Below are positions 51,401 to 61,854 of a DNA stretch of 64,000 nt, one piece after another. Positions within the stretch are counted from its first letter, which is position 1; the number at the start of each line of letters is the position of its first letter. Source of the DNA: Progne subis subis (Eukaryota > Chordata > Aves > Passeriformes > Hirundinidae); contig JAKJHU010000053.1 in assembly GCA_022316685.1 (NCBI GenBank), positions 3,651,636 to 3,715,635 of the forward strand. Direction: 5' to 3'. The position numbers and the translations under genes are program-made. The notes beneath the pieces were generated by a model that saw only the letters and a program-made list of their open reading frames with translations, was not told where the DNA came from and ran no database searches.

Positions 51401-54400
51401 CACTTTCAGGCTTCTAAGACATTGTCTTAAAAACAACAAAGAGAGCAAATAAACTCAGTCATTTTTTAAAATCACAAAAAATCCACTGACAAGGGCCTGT
51501 GAGATTAAGTAATTTAAGGGTGGGAGGTGGTTGCCTGCAGAGGCAGACAGAAGGCTTAGACCCAGGAATTATTTCCAGTTATTGTTCTGGGGTTCTAGTC
51601 AGGTTCCTCAACTATGGATTGACTTTAGTCTCTCTAAAAGCACAATTCCTGAACCTCTTACTGCTTGTAGTGTTCAGCTAAGGTTTTGGATAGGTATGTT
51701 AAACTCCTTTGTTTTTAGGATAGCTACAGGAAATGCTCTCTCTTGTTTGGTCCTTTAAAATGCCAAAGCAAAACTGCCATGAAATTCAAATGGTTTACTG
51801 GTAATTATGAGTCAGAGAAGATTTCTCTCTGGAGAGTCAACAGAGTCAATGAGCTCACAAGTGAACACAGTCAATAGACTGTCCTGATACTGTCCTGGAG
51901 CCTCCCAAAAATGAAGCAGGACTTCAGAACAGAGACAATTCAGGTGGGAGATTACCTCAAAATGCTGGGGCAAAAGACATATTTTAGCATGTGCTTTGTG
52001 GGGGCAGAACACATTCACTGTGTCAGGAAAAAAAAAACTGGAGGCAAAAGATTTAGATTGTTGGCACCAGTTCTGGCAGAAACAGCCTTAAAAAGATGGC
52101 TCAGTCTTTCTGCAGAGTATGTTGTGTTCAACATGAACACAGTATTCTGTGAAGCAAGAGCACTGTCTGGCTGCTTGGCTTGAAAGGGGGCTGTTAACAA
52201 GTCTAGGCTTTCATCAGAAAGGTGTTAAAAAAAGAAATAAATCCTGATACCTTTTGTAACATCAGTTCTGTGAGTCTGAATGCGCTGTAAGACAGGGCCC
52301 ACAAGGACTTGGATCTTCGTGAGTGTAGCTCTCTGCAAATCCTGCTGCACAGGCACAGTTCCCTATAGAGCTGAGTGTTTTCCTACTGTCCCACTAGGTC
52401 AGATATTCCTGTTTTCCTGCAGTGCAGGTGATGTGCTGAGGCAGAAAGTCCAGAGGTCAAATGTATAAAATTGTTAACTCGTCCTGAGATCCCAGTCCAT
52501 TTGCTGGTGGATTTTTAAGTACTGTACTCCCAGGTGCAGGTGCCCATCTGCATCTTCAGAGATCTGAATCCTGCTTTGGACCAACTCCTGGTGATCTGTC
52601 CAGGTCCCAGCATTAGTGCATTGTCTGTGGGAGTCTCAAATGTGAGACTGGAAATGCCAGCCTTATTAGAGACATCAAGGGATAAGGCAGTGGCACGTGG
52701 ATGTGGTAAGGGAGGGAGGAAAGGTGCATCAGGGGACTCGTGTGCATCTTCCTCCAATTTCTCGGTGAAGGATGATGTCCATGAGAATTGAAGTTTTGAG
52801 GGCCTCCTTGTCCTGTATGGGCAGAGGCTTTCTGGTCTTCCCCCCACTGTGTTCTTGCAGGGTGAGAACATTAGGACAAGGGAGGGTTTCCATGTCTGTC
52901 AGGTGTATTGCTCACCAGGACCATATTTGATTTATTTCACTGTGTAGGGTTTTTTTCCCCATGCATCTGTAGAAAACATGGAATAAATGACATAGACTGG
53001 CTGAAACCATGTCTCCCAAGCCTCCTCTGAAAACTTAATTAAACCCACAGGATCTTGTTTGGGGGTAGAAAAACAGCAGGATGTGTACTGAAGACCAGTA
53101 AATAAATTGTTGATGTTCCTTGGTGCTTCACTGTGCTGCTAGGGACGTGAAAAAGTAAAAATCTGTTATTTCTGCCTGACTCTTTTATCATTAGCAGCTT
53201 CTTTTTGTTTTATCCATGACTTCCTGTTGAAGAAAGCTACACTGGGGAAAAGAGAGTTTTTAAAGGTTGGACTTAGGCTCATAAATATACAGCGAGCTTC
53301 TCTGCTGAGCCTGAAATTCGTTGCTGCTATTTTTCATCCAACAGATCTCATCTCACAGGCTGAATTGGAGACTTTGGATGTGGTTTGGAACGCTAACGTG
53401 ACTTTGTGACACTGGGACACAGTGGCTATGGTGGGGGACAGAATCCAGTGACCTCTGTAGCAAAGCTTAGCATGCACAGCCCATTAACCATCCTTCATCC
53501 TTATCCCCATGTTTGGTAACTTATCCCTTCCAGGAAATTATATTTTCAGTGATCTATTGAAGTAAGACCACAGCTGAACAACTGAGGTGCAGTGACCCAG
53601 TCAAGGTCACGTGGAATTCTGTGTTGGAGCCGGGATGCTTTTGGCATTGGATTGGTAATAATGGATGGGGCTGAAAGAGAAGCATGTGCCCCTGTCAGAT
53701 CCAGGCAGCAAACAATACAGGAACAGTAATATGTGTAATGAGCAAGAGAGGTGCTTGAGATCTTGGCAATCACAGGAAAGACTGAAAATTTCATCCTGGG
53801 CCTGCCCTTCCTGCTTCTTCAGTGGTGGCAAAGTCTGGTACCTGCAACTGACAGCGCTGTTTGCAGTCTTCACCTCTTCTGTGAATGATGCATCAGCCTA
53901 ATGAACAGTGGAAAAGAGGAAATGACAATTCCAGAAGTACTCCACACCATGGCCAGGCAGGGCTGGCTACAGCCCCTCGTGGGGGAACGGAGGAGCTTCA
54001 GCAGGACATGGGTTGGCACAGGAGGAGCCAGGTTGGCACAGATGGAGACAGGATTCCTGGGCATTTCACATCTGGGCTCAAAGCCCTCTGGCTGATCACC
54101 TTTAATCTGCCACTGTGAGGGGAAAGTAGGCCCAGCTTCTGCTGCTGTGTAGGAGCAGCCAGGCAGATTTAGCAGACAGCAAACTTTCCTGCAGGACCTT
54201 GTTGATGCAGTGGCTGAATCCTGCCTTCATGTAGGTAGACATTAATGGAAAGATGGTGTGGGATTGGCCTTTTTTGGATACTGGTTATAAAATAGGGTGG
54301 TTAGATTCAGTCTAAATAATTGCTGTGTTTTCTTCTTCTGTTTAATGAAATTGAAGAAGAGGAAGCTTCACAGCTTCTGTTTTCTGTGTAAAAATTTCTC

Positions 54401-55190
54401 TCCACTTTCCAGGGCCTTTCCTTTCAGTGGTGTAAGTACAAGTGGAGGACAGGTAGTTCTTGCTGTCGTTACACGGAAATGAATAATGGTTTTTGGGCAA
54501 AGACCAAACTCAGTTTCCAGAAGGCTGCTCTTCCCTGCCCGTTCATCTATGTGATATAAAACAAACCCAAAATATACAGCAGGAAGCAGGACTGTTTAGT
54601 ATTCAGAGCTTCAAATACACTTAACAGCATCGCCTTCACCTAGGAACTAAATTATTTCTTCAAGAACTGTACAGAGAACACTTGGCTTTCAATTTACAGC
54701 ATGCTCTGTTGGAACACACTGCAGTGTCAAGTGTGCAGCGGCAGGATTGCTGAACTTGTACCAGTAAAGGTTCTGAACAGCATCTTGCAACTCTGCCATG
54801 TCAGAGGGTTATGTTGGAGATTCAGATCAGTAGATCTGATGCTTTCTGATGCTTTTTCCAGAGTTGTTACTGTTTCTGGAGGATGAATATTCTGAGAGAG
54901 AAGGTGAAGAGCTCGCAGCCCTGTGGTTTAAGCAGTAGATGTTCTTCAGGCTTTGTGCCTGAGCTTTATTGGCTAAGCTAGTGAATGCATGCCTTGGTTT
55001 CCACTTTTTAAACTGGAATAACCTACCCCTCTCTCAGACTTTTTCTCCAGCCCAAATAAGTTGCACATTCTCAGTTCCACCAACGGGAATTACAGCGCTT
55101 TATTGTGTTTGAGTGAGGCTAAGACTCACAAGGGCTGATCTGTAATAGCCACAACTGCACTATGTACAAATATGAGGACAAAACTTCCAG
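45481..55190. other. Non-coding stretch, no recognisable gene
   Basis: Contains a 180-codon minus-strand frame (46235-46777) that has no family resemblance and is within chance length. A conserved-looking TAAT-rich patch lies at about 47750-47930. A plus-strand segment at about 48859-49000 follows a good pyrimidine tract and CAG, but I cannot support a gene. No transposon end is recognised. Confidence 0.5.
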
Positions 55191-55196
55191 TTTCAC

Positions 55197-55421
55197 CAGG
55201 ATTGAAAATGTTGTGTAGATTCCTCTGAAGTTCCTTGCCTTCCTTTGGACAGAGTAGAACATTTTATTAGCTCATTTCTGATTCCAGCAATTGAATCTTT
55301 GGCCTTTTGCTGATGTTCCTGATGTTCATAGTTCACAAACAAGCCAGAGTTTGGGAAATGAGAAGGATTTTCCAAATCTTCATGGCAAGGTGTGCTGCTG
55401 CTTTTATGCTGGAGAACTGAC
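55197..55421 (-). other. Candidate internal coding exon (weak)
   Basis: On the minus strand an ATTATCCAG acceptor precedes a 225-base open segment (75 codons) ending CCTG|GTGAAA. The peptide is hydrophilic with mixed acidic, basic and Gln/Ser residues. The length is a multiple of three. The acceptor has a poor pyrimidine tract and the protein is not recognised. Confidence 0.15.
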
Positions 55422-55959
55422 CTGGATAATGCTGGGTTCTGTTTCTTTAATGCCACTGGCTTCACTCATTCCTGGACATATGAGGTATTTATTCATTCCA
55501 GTTTATTATAGAAAAATTGTACCTGAAGGCTAATTTCATTAAGACCTTTAGAAGCAGCAAATAGCTCTAGTTAGTCTCTTAAAAGGCGAAAAAAAAAATA
55601 TTACAAAAAAGGGAATCATGCCAATCTAATTAAATGTAGGGGGGACTCCGTTGTGGGTTTTTTGTTTGGTTGGTTTGCTTTCTTTATCTGGCCTCTCCAT
55701 GGATTCTGAGGCCATTTTGTTAATGGCACAATGGCTGGCATGTGCCCGTGCTGCCTCTCCTGTGATGGAGGAAGATGTGCAGCATGAGCATGTGAGGAGA
55801 GACCGTGCACAATCCACTGGGGGACACAGAGGTTTCCACAGCAATTTTGTAGAAATCCATAACGAATGCATTGTTAGCTTGGTTTATTCCTCCTCTATCC
55901 TGCTGTGTAAAGTATTTGATACTCAAATTAAAATGGTCCTTGTTTAGGACAATTCAGTT

Positions 55960-56300
55960 ATAGAATAAGCCTGGTAATTGGTGCCCGTGGGACTGTTTAC
56001 ACTCTGCTTGGTGTAATCTACTTATGGAAAATTAATGAAAGGCAATTTCCTCCTCCGTTGTAGCTGTTTTAGTATGTACACTATGTCGTTTCCTCTTCCA
56101 GCTGAAGCTTCAGATGGTTATTTGGGGACAAAAGCTCAGACAAACCAAGGTGCTCCCCGGAGAGCCCCTTGGGCTCGCGGGCGGTTTTGGTGATGCGGAG
56201 GTTGCACGAGAGCCCTGCAGAGCGGTGGTTCAGCACGCTCTGAACTGGTTTGTTATCAATTCATAACTTTTATTTATAACAACTTATCACTTCCCAGTGG
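55960..56300. promoter_or_regulatory. CpG-rich patch beside TAAT-rich DNA
   Basis: Between 56155 and 56235 there are about eight CpG in 80 bases (CCCCGG, CTCGCGGGCGG, ATGCGG, CACGAG, AGCGG, CACGCT), far above the surroundings. It is flanked by AT-rich sequence: GGAAAATTAATG to the left, GTTATCAATTCATAAC to the right. It could be a small CpG-rich promoter or a constrained enhancer. No exon is recognised. Confidence 0.3.
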
Positions 56301-56321
56301 CAGCTGAGCTGAGCTGAGCTG
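56301..56321 (+). repeat. Short GAGCT pentanucleotide repeat
   Basis: Four tandem copies of AGCTG/GAGCT. Minor microsatellite. Confidence 0.8.
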
Positions 56322-59010
56322 GGGGTTCGTCCAGCTGAGGCTGTCCTCTCTGGAGCACAGCACAAATCTGTACCCCAATGTTCAGATCCAGTGTTTGCTC
56401 TTGCCCCAGCTCTGGGGAGTTGTTCTGGGGAGGGGACACAGACTTTTCTCAGGAAGCACATGGTCTGAGTCTCAGTCTCAATTGATCCAACTGTGCTTTA
56501 CTTTTTAGCTTCCTCAAGCAGCTGCATAAGCTCTCATTGTAATATTGAGGAGAATGTGGAGGGGAAAGAAAGGAATTCTTGCACACCTCTGCATTCCGTG
56601 ATATATTCAGTGTGCAGCAGGAGTGTGGTGGGATGTCAGTACCACTTCTTATATACCTGTGGAGACATTACTTTCCCTGCTGGTCGATGAAGGGAGGAAA
56701 CCTCTCAAAGGCCTGAATGAAGCCCAAGCTGAGGCACTGCAATCACTGTGCTCTGATTTCCTATTTCCCATTTTGTCAGATGAGGGGAGGAAAGCTAGCA
56801 TTGCTTCTTTACTCAGGAATATGTTCTAGCTGTTTCATAGAGAGATGATTCTAAGTGCAAGGCTGGGTGTGAGAAATGAAGGATGTCAGTAAGTAATTGA
56901 TCAATTTTGCAAACAGTACTAAAGCAGTTTTGGGCTGTGGGATGGCTGAGTCAATATGGCCAAAGCAAAGAGCTCCAGCTCCAGAGCAAATAGCAGCAGC
57001 AGAGTTGGGAATATTGAGAGTAAAAGTAGCATTGTTTTGTTATTCATAGTGGCTGCAGAAAAGTTTGCCAAGGAAATGCCAAATGCAGAAAGCTGAAATT
57101 CAAAGAGGAGAATGAAATCAAGATGATCCTAGAGAAATTACTAATCTGCTTTGCCTGAAAGGGATGTGAAATCTTTTGCTCTTAACCTCAGCAATAAAGC
57201 ATTCAGGGATAGCATAGGAAATAGGCTCAGTTTGACCTAGACCTATTACCTACTTAGCAGCTCTTCACTGTCTCACCCCAAATTCCCTTCCTTCCTTCAG
57301 GCAGTGAACAGACTGTATTTTCTTTATCACTTCTAAAAAATGCCTTTTCTCTTTCTGTGTTCAGTCAGGTTTCCTATCTAGACTGTCATGCTTTCAAATC
57401 AAAAATATTGTAGCCTTCTCTCAGTGTCCTTAAAATTGGCATAATTCTCACTGACCCAGAAACAATTACAAATGCTGAAATCATCTTTCTGATTCTCACT
57501 TTACCTGTTTATCTGGGAGCTCCTTCCAGTCGTGGCCCTCCTTTCACATTCTCCTGCTAAGAGATTATTTGGGTAAGATTAGGCTACCAAGAGTGGTAGA
57601 TGGGAAGGAGATTGTCCCCTTTATTGTCCCCCTTTGTCATCTCCCAGATGTATTTGCATCTGAATAAATAGCAGGAGATAAACTCTCCCTAGATATTGAT
57701 GTGGAAAAACTCACTATTGTACACGCATCTTTGTCTGATCTACCAATGTGAAACACTTGTTTGGGGAACGTTGAGCTGTTTGCTGTGCTTTATGCAAGTC
57801 CAGAGCCCAGAGTGCAGGCAGCGGATGCTTTTCTGAGCTGTGGTTTTCCCCAGTTCAGCACCATCCCATGCCTGTTCTACAACCTGTGCAGCAAACCTCA
57901 CCAGCACAGTGCTGTGTCTCGACATTTAAAAGCTTGATGTATTGCTCACAAGGTCCAACTCAGAATGGGCTGCGTTCCACAGCTCATTTGGTGTCATTCT
58001 GAGAAGCATCACTCAGCTGCTGGCAGTGTGATCCCTGAAAACAATGCTTCATTTTGCATTTCAGTCCTTTGGAGGATGGGGAAGATGTACTGCCTGCAAA
58101 TAATGAGGATAGGTGAAGTTGTATCCTAGGGAATGGCATGGAGGCAATGAGCTTGAGAGATGAGCAGCTCTGGGGTCACCTGGGTGTTCCCAGTGGCATT
58201 ATCAAATTGAGATGAATCAGATTCCCTCTGCCTCCCCACTCAGTTGTGTTCCTGTGCAAGAGCTGAACCTCTCTTCCAAACGCTGGGACATCTACAAGAT
58301 GCCCTCAGAGATGGGCTGAAGGGGAGACAAAGAAACTTGTAAAGGTTTTTATTCAGTTCATCAATACTTGAAGGGAGTTGAAAGGGAAAGGAAATTTCTG
58401 GGAAAATGGCTTTTGCTCATCAGTCAGTTGAATGTCATTGAAAGATTCTGTCTGCTATCTGCAGGTGATTGGCACCTCCTGCTCTGGACTTGAAGGAAAC
58501 TCTCTGTTCATATTAACATAACTTTCATCCTTTTGTCACTTTTGAAGTCCCTGTGGACTTTAATTTTTGCTTCAGGCACGGTGAACCTTATTATCGTTTC
58601 ATTTGAAGAAAATAATGAAAGGGACTTGCTTGAGAAGTGTCAAGTTTCCTCAGGACTCCTGGGTTCAATGACCGAGACCTCCAGTTGTCTTTCAACAATT
58701 CACACTTTGTTTTTGCTATGCATTATGTTCTCTTTATGGATACTAGATGTAAATGGTAAATATTCATCAACTGCAGGAGCTGTGTTGAATTTCTTGCCAT
58801 GTGGCTGTCCAGTTGTGGAAGGCAGAGTGCAGTCTGTGGGCCACTGCACCACCTGGGCAGTGTTTCGTACATGGGGAATTGTTTAAACAGGGTGTGAGAG
58901 CTGTCACTGGATGTGGTGGGAGATGGTCAGGGACTTCCCATGTGTTGTGTGTTATGATTTGAGTGCACGGGCAGGAGCACAGAATCATTTTGTTAAAATG
59001 GCTTCTTAGG
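56322..59010. other. Non-coding stretch, nothing recognised
   Basis: Open frames are short and unlike known families. No repeat, RNA gene or transposon end is seen until the CR1 fragment begins. Confidence 0.5.
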
Positions 59011-59285
59011 AACTGCAGTGGCAGGAACAAGGAGGATTGGCTTCAAACTGAAAGAGGGTAGGTTTAGATTAGATGTTAGCAAGAAATTCTTTACTGTGAC
59101 GGGTGCTGAGGCCCCGGCACAGAGAAGCTGTGGCTGTCCCTGGATCCCTGGAAGTGTCCAAAGCCAGGTTGGGCAGAGCTTGGAGGAACCCGGGATGGTG
59201 GAAGGTGTTGCTTCCCATGGCAGGGGTTTGGAACGAGATGGGGTTTAAAACCCCTTCCAACCACAACCCTTTTGTGGTTCTGTAA
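59011..59285 (+). mobile_element. 5'-truncated CR1 LINE 3' end
   Basis: The sequence follows the well-known 3' end of avian CR1 non-LTR retrotransposons. In order it shows the AAACTGAAAGAGGGTAG and TTTAGATTAGATGTTAG segments, AGAAATTCTTTACTGTGA, AAGCTGTGGCTG, TCCCTGGAAGTGTCCAA, GCCAGGTTGGGCAGAGCTTGG, CCCATGGCAGGGG and CCCCTTCCAACC. Compared with the consensus as I remember it, about 9 bases are missing after GGCACAG, consistent with a deletion between short CAG repeats. The terminal ATTCTATGA-type repeats have decayed to TTTTGTGGTTCTGTA. No reverse transcriptase is present, so the copy is dead. It is the main evidence that the host is a bird or other reptile. Confidence 0.92.
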
Positions 59286-61477
59286 CTTGGTTATCTCTGA
59301 TTCTGGGAACTACTCAGATGAGCAGTTATGGTAAAATAGTGTTTTGCACAAGGAACTTGCCTGAAATGGAGTAAGAATATGAGGAAAGTAAGAATATTTG
59401 GCTCCATGGCACAGTTCTTCTAAGCGAGTAGAATTAAAGGAAGCAAAAAAGGTCTCATAATCTTTGTTTCTGTGTACGAGTACATCTCTAGTTCCTTGAT
59501 TTTTTTCTGCAGGTTATTTGGAATAAAATACAGCAAAAAACCAAGAGTACCTGAAAATCACTCCACTGTCTGTAAAACTTATGACAGATACTTTTCATTT
59601 AATTCATTCAGGAAATCAATGCATCTTACAGAATCATTTGACTGTGGTTGGCAGGGAAATGATAAATATACATGAAAACAGAATTGGATTAATAATTTTT
59701 GACAGGTAATATAATGCAGCTGTTGCTGAATGATATTAACAAGAGAAGGCACGTTAAGTCCCAATGTCAGAGTAAGGCTAGGTGGTTGTAATGTCTGAAT
59801 AAATTTCATGCTTTGCCTGAAGACTCTGGATGGCAGATGGAGATCGACAATATAAAGTTCCATTAAAAAGTCCTTTGCTTTGCTAATTCTTGACTCTTTT
59901 ACCGGTCAGTAGTCTGCTTATCGATCTTGGCTGACTGAAACACAATTTCCCCGTTCTGTCTGCCTGAGCCAATACATTTCATTTGCAATATACTGAGTTG
60001 TAAAAAAATGGGAAAATTCACCCTCCTGAGATCAGCATCCCAAAGAGGGCTGTGGTCATCTGGGCAGGGCAGTATCTCTCTTTTAGCTTCCTTCCTTTGC
60101 AAAACTGAGATTTTTAGATTTCTTTCTTCAAGGTTTACAAAATGATTGTAAATGAATATGAAAAAAACCATTTTCTTTGTGAAAGATGTCAGATTGGAGG
60201 GATTGCAGTTTTTATCTTCCAGATTCTTTGTTCCTCTTCTTTTGATTTTTCTGGGTTTTTTTCTAATTGCCTAGACCATTTGTCTCTCAGCTTGCCCTTT
60301 TGTGGGATTTTTTTGTCCCCAGATAAAGCAAAGCAATCACAACTCACTTTAAACTACCTATGAATACCACCTGGAAAAGGATATTCCATTTGCTGTTTCT
60401 TCCAGAAGAGAGAGAGGCTGAGATGATCACATTTTGACACTGTCCATAGAATGATGAGATGAAGAAAATACAGTGAGAGTTTTCCTGTCTACACCCAGCA
60501 GACACAGAGCATCTCCACGAAAGAGCCTGCTCTATGAAAGTACCATCTCATGGGGAGGTTCTGTTAGTTTTGGTTGTCTGCTGAAGGCTGAGAATTGCTG
60601 CAAGCAAGAAGTGACTGGGATATAGAAAAGGACCTGGTTCAATACTTTTTATACCAGTAAGAAACAGTTAACACGGGGAGAGGCTGGAATTAATTGAACT
60701 GTTCAGCCATAGCTCATCCACTGGCTCTGTCATGAAACCATCAGAGCTGCCATTTTATTACTCAGCCAGGACCTGGATGAATATTTTAATGAGACAGAGG
60801 AGATAAAGAGGCAAGGAATATAATAGGTAGCACTGGAATTATACAACTCTTATTATAGCTTGTTTCAAAGATTATTTTAATTTAATTGATCAATTAGATA
60901 AAATTATATACCACCGTGCTGCTGGCACAGGCTTGGCTGGGTGCTACCAGAATTTGTAATGTCCATCATATCAGTCACAGATATCTTTAAAGTGATTTAC
61001 ATGATGGAAAAGAATGTTTTTAATTAGAGCATTACTTGTTATCTGTACAGGATTATTTAAACGAGCACTGGGAATGGTGGTTTGATAATGTCCCTGTAAG
61101 AAGTAATCTGCCAGGTGTATAATCCATAGATCTTGAGATAGACACATTTTGACTGCCTTTACAGCTTCACACAGCCACTTTTGCAGTGATTAGAAATAAA
61201 ATCACTTCAGGAGACTAACCTTCATACCCAGGTTTAATTGCTATCAGTTAGAAACCTTTTTTTTTTTCCCTAACGTGTGATTTGTTTTCCTTCTTCTTCT
61301 TGTCACATTCATCTTTATTCTTTCAACACATAGCAACAATTTTGGTATAATTTGGTCATGCTAGGCTTTTAATAACACAGTATTTAAAAATAAAGAGACT
61401 TCCTGTTCACAGTTCTCTCTAATCTGGACAGATTCTCCTCTTGTTTTGATAACTTTATAACCTCTTCCTTTCACCAC
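59286..61477. other. Non-coding stretch with a conserved-looking block
   Basis: Two neighbouring minus-strand open segments (about 60150-59899 and 59930-59579) are AT-rich and lack convincing splice sites. A TAAT-rich block at about 60840-61110 is listed separately. No gene is recognised. Confidence 0.45.
60840..61110. promoter_or_regulatory. Putative conserved non-coding element
   Basis: Contains TTAATTTAATTGATCAATTAG, read as a run of overlapping TAAT/ATTA cores at about 60879-60899, then TTTAATTAGAGC at about 61019 and GATTTACATGATGG. CpG are retained at CACCGTGC and AACGAGC. No open frame. Strong homeodomain-type content. Confidence 0.3.
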
Positions 61478-61585
61478 CTTCCACTGCTGAGTGATCTTGA
61501 TACTCTGGACTGCTAAAATATGGAACATTTTCTGATACTGCTCTTGTACAGAAATAGCATCTTTCAGTGTCATTTCAAAGCCTTT
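61478..61585 (-). other. Candidate internal coding exon, partner of 61756-61854
   Basis: A minus-strand acceptor GAAGCTTTATTCAG precedes a 108-base open segment ending TGGAAG|GTGGTG, exactly 36 codons with phase 0 at both ends. The peptide (KGFEMTLKDAISVQEQYQKM, then an aromatic/hydrophobic mix) is plausible for a helical protein. It lies 170 bases after the donor of the upstream candidate and in the compatible phase. The family is not recognised. The pair is the best coding hint in the window but still short of proof. Confidence 0.28.
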
Positions 61586-61755
61586 CTGAATAAAGCTTCA
61601 GCATGCTGTGTATTAGGAAAACATCATAGCCAGGCAAACATCATCAGCAGACAAACAGCTTATATCCAATTAAATGAAATGTTTTCAGAAAGTATCTGAT
61701 TTTGTCTAGCAATTCTTTCTTTTATTCACAGGAAACAGCCCAAACTCTCTTTTAC

Positions 61756-61854
61756 CCAGCTTTTAATGTCACTTTCTTTAGCTATTGTGTCTAATAAATG
61801 CCAGTGTTCTGCTAATGTACATTTGACAAGAACGAAAAACGCTTTTTTCAACTT
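61756..61854 (-). other. Candidate internal coding exon, partner of 61478-61585
   Basis: A long minus-strand pyrimidine tract (TTTTTTTTCCCCTCTTTCTT) leads to GGGAG and a 99-base open segment ending CTGG|GTAAAA, exactly 33 codons with phase 0 at both ends. The peptide starts KLKKAFFVLVKCTLAEHWHL and looks amphipathic. A 170-base intron would join it in frame to 61478-61585. No protein family is recognised. Confidence 0.28.

Noticed and set aside
59018..59248. 76-codon plus-strand frame
   Set aside because: It lies inside the CR1 3' end, which is not coding in this part.
59579..60171. Two adjacent minus-strand open segments that read like protein
   Set aside because: Acceptors lack pyrimidine tracts and two frames in the second segment look equally plausible, so there is no basis to choose.
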